The notes below the pieces were generated by a model. That model was given only the letters and a program-made list of their open reading frames with translations, was not told the DNA's origin and did not search any database. A stretch of DNA of 64,000 nt from Camellia lanceoleosa (Eukaryota; Streptophyta; Magnoliopsida; Ericales; Theaceae), in assembly GCA_025200525.1 (NCBI GenBank), contig CM045759.1, forward strand, positions 2,604,001-2,668,000, given 5' to 3'. Made by a program: the position numbers and the translations under genes. Shown here piece after piece: positions 1 to 11,807 of the stretch. Position 1 is the stretch's first letter; the number at the start of each line of letters is the position of its first letter.

Positions 1-135
1 GGAATGTTCTTAAAAAATGTCACAAAAAGAATATTTGGTGGCATTTTTTAGAAAAAATGTCATAGAGCCACAAACATACAAGACTCTAGTGGCATTTCAA
101 TTAAAAAAAGTGTCACTTCACTACAACAAAAATGT

Positions 136-1060
136 CACTACAACAAATTTTAGTAGCCAAAAATAAAGGTGCCGTTTGATAACACTTACGTTTTCAGTTT
201 TCTGTTTATATTTACAAAAATTTAAAAAACTTAAATAAAAATTTGTTTGGTAAAATTTTTAATTTATAAATCAGTGGTCTCAGTTTATAAATTTGGCCAA
301 AAAATGAAAACACAAAAAATGTGTTTCCGTTTTCAGTTTTCAATTTTTTTTTTTTTTTTTTACCACTCAACACTAGCCACCACTCGCTACCATTTTCCAC
401 CACCGTCTTCCATTACCACCACCACACCACCACCCACCACCACCAACCACCACCACCACCCACCACCACCACCACCACCACTACCACCACCACCACCCCC
501 ACTCACTACCACCCACCACCTTCACCACCCACCACTAGCTACCCACCACCCACCGTCACCACTTTCCACCACCGTCTTCCGCTGCCACTTGCCACCACTT
601 GTCATTTTTCACTCTTTTTTATATTTAAATTTTTTTTAAACATTTTGGCAATTACCAAACGCGTTTGTAGTTTATGTTTTTCTAAAAATAAACAAAAATC
701 AGTTTATAAAATTTTTGTAAATATAAACTGAACACGTAAACGTTACCAAACACACCCTCTTTTTGGTGCCAAAAAACATTTTAGTAGCCAAAAGTCTACA
801 ATTGGTGACTAAAAACTAAGTTTAGTCACCAAAAGTAGTCATTTTTAGCGCGGGAGAACTAAAATTCTAAGGCGGGAATAAAATTTTTTGGTGATCAAAA
901 TTTTGATAGCTGAAAGTACATCTTCGGCGATCAAATCCGATTTTGGTCGACAAAAGTTAAGTTTTTTAGCAACTAAAAAATAATTAGTAGCTAAAAGTAT
1001 AGAATTGGTGACTAAAAAATATTTTTAGTTGCCAAAAGTGGTCTTTTTTTTATTTTGGTA
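136..1060. mobile_element. Inner CACTA-like terminus with TTTTAGTNGCCAAAAG repeats
   Basis: A second terminus, CACTACAACAAATTTTAG, starts at 136, just after a similar CACTACAACAAAAATG at 119. Up to about 1060 it is followed by many copies of tttagtagccaaaag or ggtgactaaaa in both orientations. The same repeat type follows the CACTA terminus at 59066, so the two belong to related families. No matching right terminus is visible, so this is read as a truncated element inside the outer one. It is interrupted by the TIR element at 168-757. Confidence 0.5.
168..757. mobile_element. Non-autonomous TIR element with CCACC-rich core, copy 1
   Basis: The ends are inverted copies of GGTGCCGTTTGATAACAC followed by TTACGTTTTCAG and a TATATTTACAAAAATTT block. 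The core holds a poly(T) run and about 240 bp of CCACC/CCACCA simple repeat (360-600). A second, longer copy lies at 61118-62042. Open frames across the core are low-complexity His/Pro/Thr translations and shift frame between the copies, so they are not genes. No clear TSD was found, so the superfamily (hAT-like or other) is left open. Confidence 0.65.
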
Positions 1061-1643
1061 GTAAATAGTTTATTTTACATAAATTATGTTCAATAAAATA
1101 ATTATGTTTATACATATACTTTTATATTAATATGGATGTATGTACTATATAAATAATATATGTTGCATATATAATCATGTGGTGCTATAGAGGTATAGTG
1201 GGAAGAGTGTGGTGTATAAGGTTTATGGTGCGGAAGGTTGGCGGTTCGAGTCTCCGCCAGAGCGGATCAAATTATTCTACAAAGAATTATCGTCACGAAT
1301 GGCACTTGATAGCGTCACGAATAGTGCTTACCATGACATTAACGTGTCACTGAAAGGTTTTAGTCTTGATGGTGTAATGACACTTATAAGTGTCACTAAC
1401 TCTTTTTTTGATGGCGCTTGATAATGCCACAAATAATATCTACCATGATATTAAAATGTCATTGAAAGTTTTTAACCATGATGGTGCAGTGACACTTGCA
1501 AGTAATCTCTGTGGCACACTCATATTCACTGACACACATTAGAAGTGACACTTGTTCAAAATGCCACAAGATCAAAAAATATCATTAAAAGAATAGTTTT
1601 GTGGCACTTTCAAATGTCACTAAACTAAAAAAATATTGTAGTG

Positions 1644-1871
1644 TTACATATCTGATTATTGAGGATCTAATTCCTTTATCACAACATTGTAAGTAATTCG
1701 TAAATCAAATATATGGGTATCTAACATTATTTTGTGTTGAAAACAACAGTGTTACACTTATCAATGATTATACCACATAATATATCATTTCATGTCAGCA
1801 CATTATTGATTTAATGTCCTATTACTTAACGTCTATTTCTAATGTAGTACTAACACATGAGTGGTATATTA
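1644..1871. other. Unassigned AT-rich spacer
   Basis: Unique-looking AT-rich sequence between the CACTA end and the next TIR element. I see no gene or strong repeat. Confidence 0.4.
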
Positions 1872-2335
1872 GAGGGTAAATTGCACTTACCCTTGAGGTT
1901 TGGAGAAAGTATATTAGTCTTATATTTTTGACATAATAATTACACTGAGATTTGAAAAAAGTATATTTGTCTTATATTTTTGACATAATAATTACACTAA
2001 GTTTTATTTTATTTAGACTAAAGTGACTGAAATTAATGTAGATAGCGAATAGATATTAAAAAAAACAAAAATGAATATAAATTTTAGTAAAAAATATACG
2101 ACAACATTATTTTTTCATTCATATAACTAACGAATTATTAATGGAAATGGATCTAACTATTATATAAATTAAAACTTTTTTTTTTGATCGGCAAAAAAAA
2201 ATTTCATTTAATAGCATGAAATTAAAATCCATACAACCAACCAACTCCTTAAATTAAAACTTCAAGAGAGATCAGTGTAACATTGTCAAAAATTATATTT
2301 TTTTTAAACTTTAAGGGAGGTCAATGTAATTTATC
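1872..2335. mobile_element. Small TIR element (MULE-like MITE)
   Basis: The left end contains GGTAAATTGCACTTACC and the right end, reversed, GATAAATTACATTGACC. More inward both sides carry tcttgaagttt/ccttgaggttt blocks. Flanks GTATATTA (left) and GTATATTT (right) look like an 8-bp TSD with one change. The element is noncoding. A probable relative with GGTAAATTATG and GAGTAAATTACACTTGCC ends lies at 44719-44989. Confidence 0.45.
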
Positions 2336-4410
2336 GTATATTTCAAATTTTGTACAAAAAGATGTTAATCATAGCATTATCCGTAAAAACTTGAGGATAA
2401 GATCCAAAGTTTTAAATTCAAGTCACCTTAAGAGATTACTGAAGATTTGTTTAGTCAATAATTTTAGAATTTTAAAATTAATCGAGGTGTGTGTAAATTA
2501 ACTTGGACACCCAGTTGTTAAAAAAAATGTACTGACTTATTAATGTTGAATACTAATGTACTGAGGGGACTGTTTGTGATTTTTATTTTCACTCTTAACT
2601 TTCACATTCATCATAAAATTTTCTAATGTAAAATATTCAATTCTTATGTATTTCAGAATTAGTATTTGAATGTCAAAAAATTTCAGTAAGCAATCCTGGC
2701 TAAATGAAGTAATGAAAACCAAGCTCTTGCTCTAGCTCTATTTCAAAATAAAAACATTTATTTTAAAGGAAATAAAACTTTGAAAACAATTCAGTGTGTT
2801 TAGTTTTAGTTTTTTGAATTTAATTTTTTGAAAATTGAGTTTTTTATTTTTCGTGATTTTTTGTTTTTAATGAATATTTTTAAAATTTTAAATATGCTTT
2901 TACTTTTTTAGATACATCTTATTTAGATATGTTTAAATAGTAAAATATTTGTGAAAAAACTATTTTAAAAAATTAATAAATATACAAAAATAAAAAAAAA
3001 TATACTGAATTTTCGTTTGTTTTTTATTTATATTTTTAGTATTTAATGAATTTTTTAAATATTTCTTTCACAAATATTATACTTTTTAAGTGTATTTATG
3101 TTAGGTATGTTTAAAAATTTAAAAAAAAAATTCTTAAAATATTAAAAAAAATTCTTAAAAACAAAAATAAAAAGATTAAATTTTGTGAAAAGTATTTTCT
3201 CAATGTTAGAGCCTCAAAATACCCTTTGGTAATTGCATAAAACTAGTCTAAGGTAGGTATACTTGCCTTGAATTCATGACCCTTCAGGGTGCCAAGGATA
3301 TCATATGTTATGTTCATGGTATTTGACTGATGTGGGTCCATCATTCTCAGCTAAGTGATTTCGCAGTAACTCAGTGATCGTTTAGGTTGGTTTTTTTTCT
3401 TTTCTTTTTTCTTTTTTTTTTTTCAATTTTTTAAACAGATAATAAAGTTAATGCGTTTACAAAATTATTTTAAAAAATTTAATTTTTTGAGTAAAAAAAT
3501 TACTGTGGCATTTAATTTTTTTAACTTTTAACAAATAGCTTGGTTATGTTCTCAAATTACCCTTTAAGCACATAGTCGCAAGCTATTTGATTCCATATTT
3601 GACAACTATTTAAAAAACAAAATCAATTTGCATTATAAGAATATTCAAGAAAATTCATATACACATAATCAAGACCTTTGTTAAATAATGTGGGATTGAA
3701 ACCAAAAAAAAAAAAAAAAAAAGACCCATTAACCCCACATATGAATATAATGCTTAGCCCTTTGGCCTAACTTTATCATGTGCTTCTTATTGTTATTAAT
3801 AAAATATGTTCAAGAAACAAAACGTGTTTTTAATGCTAACAATGAGTTTGTAATGTCTGATTATTTAACAGAAAAAAAAAAAACACAGTTCAGCAATGGC
3901 CGTTCAAAATTGGATATATATAAAATTGTTAGATTAGAAAGTATTACAAACCTAAGTTCTAAGAAAACACGCAAAAATACCCAAGCCATGCTAGTCCAAG
4001 TCAGAAAAGTTGAAATTTTATTGACCCTCAAGAGAAAAAATTTAAATAATCTCAAAATGTTATATAGAATCATTTACAAACATGGTGTAAATTATATAAA
4101 TATTTTAAAATTATTGAACAATTAAAAGTGAACGACCACAAAGTGGATGTGACATTTAAAAAATAGAATATTGTTGTCCACATTTACTTTTTCACATAGG
4201 GGTGTAAAAAAAATTGATTAATTGAATAGTACTAATTCAAATTGCACGATTTTGTTCTAATACGATCCAATTTATGAAATAAAACTCAAAACTACTGAAT
4301 CGAAAATGAACTATTCACTATTTTTTATTAATTTAAATTATCTATGGAGGTCTTTCATGAGTTATATATATATTTTATTAGTTATATAATTTTTGTATTC
4401 TTATATATAT
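2336..4410. other. AT-rich intergenic DNA, no gene seen
   Basis: Long A/T tracts dominate (for example 2790-3230, 3400-3425 and 3702-3721). A 115-residue open frame at 3778-4125 has no recognisable motif, contains AT-derived Lys/Asn runs and has no promoter context, so it is not called as a gene. A sequence at 4197-4230 (aggggtgtaaaaaaaattg) resembles a decayed hAT end, but no partner end was found. Confidence 0.5.
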
Positions 4411-4419
4411 TATTGAAAA
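4411..4419. repeat. TSD of the MULE, left copy
   Basis: TATTGAAAA, identical to the sequence at 7202-7210 on the other side of the element. Confidence 0.85.
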
Positions 4420-5159
4420 GGGGTTTTTTTTTTAAGCTCCCTAATAATAACAATTTTCTGCATAAAGGACATTAAAAAATATAATACTGCCTCAGGTCCC
4501 TAACCAAAATACCCGTGCATTTTATCAATTTCTTGGACCAAAATACCCTACGTCTGTTCATCTTCAGATGAGTTGATTTTTTTGACCTGTCTACTGGATA
4601 TTCTCCTTTGTGATGCTGGTACTGGTGTTGGGTATTTTCCGACGAATACGAAAACAAATTCAGCAAAACAAAAGCACTAAGTTTGGCAAATTTGATTTTC
4701 TGGGTAAACAAACAGAGTGGAATGGAGTTGATAGATGTATATATATATATGATACATACATATATATATACAATGTCAGCACACATATAGATATATATAT
4801 ATCTAGTGTTGAATATAACATCTTCAGGTTCAAAATTTCTCTGAATGTTGAATATAACGTCTTTTGATTTTTTGGGTTTAGTAGAATTTGAGTTGTTTCT
4901 AGAAAAGCAATATTTGGACCCCTACTTGAAGAATATTGGAAAAAGAAGCTTGAGGAAGAGGCAACAGTAGAGGAAGACTTAAAGTGATCCAGAGAAATTT
5001 GAATTTTCTCTGGATTTAACCCAGAGAAATTCATAGCATTAAGTTTAAAGAAAATCTATCACAAACTCATAGAAGAACTATTAATTTGTTTGTGCAGGAA
5101 ATTGTGATTGAATCAGCAGCAGCAAAACCAAAGACAAATTGATCAAATCAGAGTTTTAT

Positions 5160-6530
5160 CGTTTCAGAGAAATTCTGGACCAGATAAATTTGAATTTTCT
5201 CTGGGTTGAATCCAGAGAAATTCTTTGGAAGTCTAGAATTTCTTTGTTTCTAACTGATGATGGGTTGCTTTCCTTCCAACTGTCAAAATTGAACTGCTTT
5301 CTGTGCATTTGGGGCTTCTTATTGAAGCTTCTTGTGTTCTTGTTTTTGTAAATTTCTCTGGCTTGCTACATTTGTGTTTTCTCTATTGTGTAATTTTATC
5401 TGGCATGTTTATGTTTCTTCATTATTTTCTCAAGCAAATTATCTATGGCTTACTACTTTATTGGTGTGTCTAATTTTCTCTGGCATTTATAATTTTCTCT
5501 GGCCAAATTACTTTTCTTACTTGTGTGTCTAATTTTCTCTGGCAATATTTATAATTTTCTCTGTCCACATTATGTTTATGTCTGTGTCTAATTTTCTCTG
5601 GCATGTTTATTTTGTTCAATGCTCCATTTCCTCAAAATTTCTCTGTTGTGTAATTTTCTCTGTCATGTTTATGTTGCTACCTTGTAATTTTCTCTGTTGT
5701 GTAATCATTGCTACCTTATAATTTTCTCTGGGATTTAATGTTTATGTTTTCATTCTATAGAAATGGCAAAGCGCAGAAGCAGCACAACCCCACAAACCCC
5801 GAAAAAGAAACCAAAAGTCTCTGTGTCTGCGTCTTATGATCTTAGATCAAAATGCAGTAGCAGCACCAGAACACCACAAAAAAAAGAAGTCCAAGTTAAA
5901 GAAGCAATAAGCATCAAGATCAAGACACCAACTTCAAGGGTGATTTTCACTCAACTACAAGCTTAACATTTTCTCTGTCATTTTCATTGGATTATAATAA
6001 CAAACCTACGATTTTCTCTATACTACAAAGAAAAGTCCAGAAACATGAATAGTGCCAAAAAAAAATGGAAAGTGCAAAGAAAACATATCAAAAAACTTTG
6101 AAAAGTGCAAATATATAAAAACACATAAAAACACAACATATAAGTCCAGAGAAATTTGTAATACTTATCATTTGTAATACAATCATATGATTTTCTCTAG
6201 ACTACAAAGAAAAGTCCAGAGAAATTTGTGAACTTATATTCACTTTCAATATAACAAAAACAAAAACACATTAACATCAAGAGACAAAAATATATTAAAC
6301 ACAAGCACATAAAAAAAATCACAGAGAAGATCTATTATGTTCACAAAGCATTCAATTCAAAAAATTTTAAAAAAAAAACAAAACACTTACTACTCTATTG
6401 CTACATCTGTAAATTTCTCTGCCTACTTACAATTTTCTCTGTGATTTTCACTGCACTACAAGCTTACAATTTTCTCTATGATTTGAGTTCAATTATAGTA
6501 ACAAACTTGTAATTTTCTCTGCACTACACA
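5160..6530. repeat. Dispersed minisatellite of AATTTTCTCTGG motif inside the MULE
   Basis: The motif aattttctctgg, or close forms (aatttctctg, gattttctct), recurs at irregular spacing of roughly 20-70 bp. It is densest at 5390-5740, where phrases like gtgtctaattttctctggc repeat. It also occurs at 4994-5030 and, in more decayed form, at 6190-6520. It surrounds the short open frame at 5763-5966. Function unknown. Confidence 0.65.
5763..5966 (+). CDS. Short basic open frame inside the MULE, function unknown
   Basis: A 67-residue frame beginning MAKRRSSTTPQTPKKKPKVS. It is rich in Lys, Ser and Thr, with two basic patches that resemble nuclear-localisation signals. It is preceded at 5747-5762 by a pyrimidine-rich run ending in tag, which could be a 3' splice site. 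Codon content here is less AT-rich than its surroundings. I do not recognise it. It could be the first exon of a gene captured by the MULE, a decayed MULE-borne gene, or chance. The homopolymer-free composition and the compact start argue mildly for real coding ancestry. Confidence 0.25.
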   Translation: MAKRRSSTTPQTPKKKPKVSVSASYDLRSKCSSSTRTPQKKEVQVKEAISIKIKTPTSRVIFTQLQA

Positions 6531-7201
6531 AAAAATGCAAAGTGAACAAAAAACAGAGCACAAAAACACAGAAAAACAGAGCACCAAAAAGCAACTCATA
6601 AGTATGTTGACAGAGAATGAAAAAGCAACTCCAAAAATCAAAATCAACTCCATCGAAAATTCATCAATAACAGATAATGAAAAATTAACTTCAAAAATAA
6701 AAAACAACTACACTAAGTTCGTCTCTCTCACATTGATCAAAACAAAAAACAAAAAACAAAAATCTAATTCAACACCTACACGATCAAATCAAATCAAAAA
6801 TTGAAAACTTATCTAATTCAACTCCACATGAAATCAAATCAAACACAATGAACCAGATTTCAACTCCTACACGATCGATCAATACCTACAAACAACAAAC
6901 ATGATTTCAACTCGTACAGGATTTCAACACCTACAAACAACGAACAGGATTTCAACACCTACAAAAACCCTAGAAAATTTTCACAAAAATCTGAATCGTC
7001 AAGTTCATCCTCACGTAATCTCCCACAAAATATCAATATGATCTTTAGTTGCCAAATTCAAAACAACGTATATTATAAACAAGGGTAAGACAGATATTTT
7101 ACACTCTAAAATAATATTGAGGGACCTTAGGCTACAAAAGAACACATTGTGGACTCAATCCATTACTAAAAGTTGGATAGGGACCTTAAACCGATTTTCC
7201 C

Positions 7202-7210
7202 TATTGAAAA
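7202..7210. repeat. TSD of the MULE, right copy
   Basis: TATTGAAAA, identical to 4411-4419. Confidence 0.85.
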
Positions 7211-9181
7211 TTACTTTTTATAGTAAATGTCTCTCACACACAAATAAAAATATAAGATTTACATAATTTATTATAAAATTAGTGTTACATACATAATTGT
7301 TGTAATTTCACTATAATTTAAAAAAGCGAAAGAAATAAAAAGAGCTACATCCTAAAAAGAGCTACATCACTATATATATATCAACAAATCTAAATGTACA
7401 AAACTAAACACAAATGTCTTACAAGGAGTGAGGTGTTCATGATGTAGGATACACGTGTAAAATTCATTCTTTGTGAGATGTTTGTATCTCATTCTGTATT
7501 TGGTCTGTGTGTTTTTAAGATTGTTGATATATAACTAGAGACGGAATCAAGATTTCATTATCGGAAAGACTAAAAGAAAATAAATTCTTTTTCACTATAT
7601 ACACAAAATACGCATGTATATATAATATGATATATATATATTAAAAAATTAAATACTATAAATGTAATTTCTAATAAGATGAAGAAGTTTTTTGGTATAA
7701 AATAGAAAGAAAATTCAAGATAAAAGAAGAATGACATATATATATATATTTATATTAAGGGACTGTTTTATGTATAAAATGATATATATATATATATATT
7801 TTTTTTAATAGTTTTATAACAAATAATAATTTTCACACAATCAAAAAGGCCATGATCCCATAATCTTCTCTTAATTTTGTCCTATATGTAACTAAGATTA
7901 TTGGTCAGAGATACAAAATATCAAAATATATTCACCAAATTTAAGGTCAGATAATTAGTATTTAGTACTTATCTCAACCATTATCCACGCAACTTAACAT
8001 ATTGATGACCTACTGTCACAGTTTGTGTTGTGTCTATTTTATTTTATTTTTTTGTTTTGCCACCACATTAGTGGTGGGTTTAGAGTCACTAAATTAATGA
8101 TCTCTAGCACCACCCATTCAATCATTATAAATGTGTCAGACTAAATAATATAAAATAATTATATATATATATATATAATTATAGCATTGCTGAGGTGCCT
8201 CGATGTGCGAGCTCAGGTGATAACAAAAATGATTGAAAATTTTAATAAATTCTAATAGACAAGTTTTAATGAATTTTAATGGAGGGAGTTGTTATCGTGA
8301 TGTGATATTTTAATTTTATTTTTTTTAATATCTTTTGTCACAGGATTTCGAAATCAACGCTACTACACACTCTCAATGGGGGTCAACTCCCAGTGACATA
8401 GCGCGTCCTTATTGGCCAATTTTCTTTTTCTTTTTTCTTTTTTTCTTTCCTTTCAATCCCGCAATGTCACGTGACACTGAGGGGTAACTGGGGGTGGGAT
8501 TTACTGGGGGTCGGACACATTTTTGTTTCAAAATAAGGGGACATATCATTGCTAAAACCAACAAGAAAATGAACTTATCACCTTTATTATGTTTAGTTAA
8601 TGTATTATGAGATAAAAAAGAGTTTTTTTTTTTTTTTGGTTAGATAAAAATATGAACTTATATCTGATGATGGGAATATGTAATATCACGAGGTAGAGTT
8701 ACATATCGTACCCTTTCGGGAAATATAATATTTGAATTATATTCAGAGTAACCAAATATCAAAAAAAATGAAGCCAAAAAATATGTAAGTCACATTGAAT
8801 TGTATATGGACAAATCAATAAGCCAAAAACTTATTTGTTATTAGTTAAAAAAGCTGAGGATCCGCTCAACTTTTTTATTCACAAAAAAATATTTTTCTTA
8901 ACTTTCAAATAATTCAACTCTTTTAGTTTCTTTTTTTTTTTTTCCTATTATTTTTAGTTAGATACTTTTTAGATCCTTAAATTACTAAAAAAAAATCAAT
9001 ACAGAAACTCCTTATATACCCCAATCAAATAGCTTTATAATATTAAAAAATTATATTTTATTCCATAAACAAATATTGTTAACTTATTTTTCCTACGAAG
9101 GAAAATATCATAAATGCCAGCATGTCAGTAAGAATTGAAAAATCTTTATAGATTAAATTCAAACCAATTATCAAGTGATTG
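7211..9181. other. AT-rich intergenic DNA, no gene seen
   Basis: Contains several (TA)n microsatellites (about 7618-7640, 7735-7750, 7780-7800 and 8160-8178) and a T-rich stretch around 8620. A less AT-rich patch at 8340-8520 (ggggtcaactcccagtgac, later gggggtcggac) has no open frame or recognisable RNA. Confidence 0.5.
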
Positions 9182-9709
9182 TGTTGACGGTTCTTTTGTC
9201 TCAACGAAGAGGATTTTAAAATTGCCAAGTGTAGAAAAAAGAAAAATTAAAAGAAGAAGGAGAGAGACGGAGAAAGATGATTGAGTGAACAATCAAAGTG
9301 ATGGAGTGAACAATCAACGTAACAATTAATTACCTCTACTCCTATGCTTCGAGAAGAAAGTGTTGAAAATAAAGTGCAGGAAATATAAATGACAAGAAAA
9401 AATAGAAATTAATTGTCTTTGATTTGAGTTCCAGATCCTTTTACAATATAACCATGAATGGTTATTTATAGGCAAATATTTGTAGAAAAAAAAACTGCCT
9501 AAAACTACCCACTCTTCTACCTTCTCCATTTCATATTCCACGATCTTCCATAACTTCCTTTAACTTCCACTTCATGCTCCATGTTCTCCATTTTGTTCTC
9601 CATCATCTTTCCACATTTCATAACTTCTCATAACCTCCAAATGAGTAGAAGGATGTCACATGTCTTGCAATTATATAAATAATAAAATTACAGATCTATG
9701 GTGCCAACA
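9182..9709 (-). repeat. 3' LTR of the decayed element
   Basis: A 528-bp LTR (TG...CA on minus) with a TATAAATA promoter-like box near 9467-9474. The half nearest 9709 is repeated at 11289-11500. Confidence 0.65.
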
Positions 9710-10945
9710 TTACTCCCCCGCAGCCATTAAAAATAATGTTTACTTGAATTTTTAAATGGCTGAACCAAACACATGATTAGTCTAAACAACGAAGTGCTTC
9801 GAATGATATAATAGCACCAATAAAGTATTTCGAATGAGTATGAAATTATGACTAGATGTCTCGAATTATATATATGCCTTAAAGGGATATTACATATGTA
9901 CTTCGAATTGGTATCAATCTGTTGAAAGAAATTAAACAATTTTATTTTACTCGTACATCAAACGCTTAGAAAACTTGGAACTTTTTGAAGTAGGTTGATG
10001 TTGTTTGCACTTAGAATCATTCAAAACCTCATATTTTAAAGGCAAAACTAATATCCAAACATGATTCACCTTAACAAGCTGTTACACATACTAGCTATTA
10101 TGGACTAGTAACAAGCTTCAAAGGTGGTATAGAGGACCAAAATCATCATTCGAAGGTCGAAAGTGCCGACAAATGACAAATTACAACTTTAAAAATACTC
10201 GGCAAAGCTTTGAAGGTTCACAACCACTATTATTGTTTCTTCGAAACTATTGTTGATGCAAGATAGAGTGTTTAAAAGCTTACAAAATTATGGTAAAAGG
10301 GCTTTCGAAGCAACTTTTGGCCAATATTGTGGTTATTCAAATTTTGTATGTTTTCGTTCACACATAATTAATGAAAATATTAATTTTGTGCGTCGAACCA
10401 ATTACTAATTCTCCGAAGACACTTCGAACCAACTTTTGTACAATACTAGTTACATTTTTATGTAACAAATGGCTATAAAAAAATTTATCAGTAAAGCCAC
10501 TAAGTATCATGCCAAAAATAGGCATTATTTGACAATTAATTAATTTTCATTTTACATATATTTGAAAGGAGGTACACATTTTGAAAGCTTTCTCGTCCTA
10601 TGTTACATTTTAAAGGTGTTTATTGATGACAAAACCACCCTTCGAAAATCACATATATTACTAAAGGATCAAAGTCGTCCTTCAAAAGTACTCACAACAT
10701 TTTTTCGAACCAAATGTAAAGAGTTGGATTACTATGAAATTAGTTTGGCATTTTAACTAGCCATTAGTGGCTATAAAATGATATTTTAATGAATACATAT
10801 AACAACACAACCATTTATCCTTTGAAAAGAGGTTTAACAACCCTCACATGTTCTTAATAATATTCTTCGAAGTGTCTTGAGACATGCTTCGAAAGTAACC
10901 ACAAAACTAAATGGTGACGATTTTATGGATCAACTAATAACCATA

Positions 10946-11146
10946 TTTTTGGCCCAATATATTGCAATAACGAAATATTATTTGTTAGTCATTCCATTAA
11001 AGTCAAAGTTTGATGTGATTCATAAATCCAAAAAGGATTTTGAACAAACAAAAGTCATAGCATAGTGTGATCATGAAAATTCATACTTTTTGACACTTAT
11101 TCATGAACAAATAATATTTCGTTATTGCAATATATTGGGCCAAAAA
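10946..11146. repeat. Perfect 41-bp inverted repeat (foldback)
   Basis: The 41-bp arm at 10946-10986 (starts tttttggcccaatatattgc) is exactly repeated in reverse complement at 11106-11146, with about 120 bp between. It lies inside the noncoding interior of the decayed LTR element. Confidence 0.85.
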
Positions 11147-11288
11147 TAATATTTCGTTATTCTTGACCATGCATGAAACATCATTTTTAGCCAAATTTTG
11201 CTCAAGAACATGCTCTTTCGTTATGTTAAAAAGAGTGGATAGTTGATGTGATCCATAATTTGACTCTTTTCATACTCCATGATCTTCT

Positions 11289-11500
11289 CCTAAAACTATC
11301 CACTCTTTTACCTTCTCCATTTCATACTCCATGATCTTCCATAACTTCCTTCAATCTCCACTTCATGCTCCATGTTCTCCGCTTTGTTCTCCATCATCTT
11401 TCCACATTTCATAACTTCTCATAACCTCAAAATGAGTAAAAAGGCGACACATGTCCTGCAATTATATAAATAATAAAATTACAGATTTATGGTGCCAACA
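11289..11500 (-). repeat. Truncated 5' LTR of the decayed element
   Basis: About 210 bp collinear with 9499-9709, including ttctccatttcata, catgctccatgttctcc and the terminal ggtgccaaca. Homology stops abruptly at about 11289. There a 16-bp arm aactatccactctttt pairs with aaaagagtggatagtt at about 11230-11245. Confidence 0.6.
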
Positions 11501-11807
11501 AATATACAGGAGTGGTATTCCAAATTGAATTTTATTGACAAACCGCTTTTGTACCCCAAAATGCCTACATGGGACTCAAGCTTGGAACCTCCACTGGAAA
11601 TGGAGAGTATAATACTGTTGCAGAAGATTATGGGTGCTACATTCCATTTATTGAATGACATGTTATGCATTGTCTCTTAAAATTTTGGCACAAAATGATG
11701 GTTTCTATAATTTAGACTAAGAATTATTGATTTGGGGGTGCTTTGACAATACACATCATTTTTGTAATGTGTACCATACAAATTATGACAATTAATGATA
11801 TTGATAT
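11501..11807. other. Short spacer between two LTR elements
   Basis: About 300 bp with higher complexity than its surroundings. A 60-residue plus-strand frame (11489-11680) has no motif I recognise and could be a fragment of an older element. No gene is called. Confidence 0.3.

Larger units (their letters stand above)
1..1643. mobile_element. CACTA-type (En/Spm-like) element, right part
   Basis: The right end, read on the minus strand, begins CACTACAATATTTTTTTAG (terminus at 1643). CACTA is the terminal signature of this DNA transposon class. Short subterminal repeats of the types gtggcatttt, aatgtcac and gtgtcactga occur in both orientations over 1-118 and 1290-1640, as expected for transposase-binding arrays. 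The left end lies outside the window or has been lost, and no transposase coding sequence is visible. Another CACTA-like terminus and a TIR element sit inside it, so it is nested and non-autonomous. The superfamily is fairly secure; the internal limits are not. Confidence 0.6.
4420..7201. mobile_element. Mutator-like element (MULE) with perfect 9-bp TSD
   Basis: Both sides are flanked by TATTGAAAA (4411-4419 and 7202-7210), a perfect 9-bp TSD typical of Mutator-like elements. The terminal 26 bp align as inverted repeats sharing GGG, TTTAAG and TCCCTA (left GGGGT10AAGCTCCCTAAT, right reversed GGGAAAATCGGTTTAAGGTC then CCTA). A second inner AGGTCCCT block occurs on both sides. No MURA-type transposase is recognisable, so it is non-autonomous. 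The interior is dominated by repeats of AATTTTCTCTGG type and holds one short open frame. Boundaries are secure; the origin of the interior is unknown. Confidence 0.85.
9182..11500 (-). mobile_element. Decayed minus-strand LTR retrotransposon, noncoding interior
   Basis: Read on the minus strand, the downstream LTR starts TGTTGGCACCATAGATCTG (ends at 9709) and finishes ACCGTCAACA at 9182. The internal side carries a polypurine tract GGGGGAGTAA directly against the LTR start (9710-9719 on plus). A second copy of the LTR start ends at 11500 but is homologous only to about 11289, so the 5' LTR is truncated. The 1.6-kb interior has no gag or pol similarity. Flanks do not form a TSD. The TGTTGG...CAACA ends are more copia-like than gypsy-like, but without pol the superfamily is unproven. 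Confidence 0.65.

Noticed and set aside
247..731. Open frames of 130-136 residues rich in His, Pro and Thr
   Set aside because: They translate a CCACC simple repeat inside a TIR element. The frame is not conserved in the second copy at 61197-61928.
3778..4125. 115-residue plus-strand frame
   Set aside because: No motif, AT-derived composition, no promoter or splice context; likely chance.
4472..5034. Several 85-124-residue frames at the left of the MULE
   Set aside because: They overlap on opposite strands, run through a (TA)n microsatellite and show no family features.
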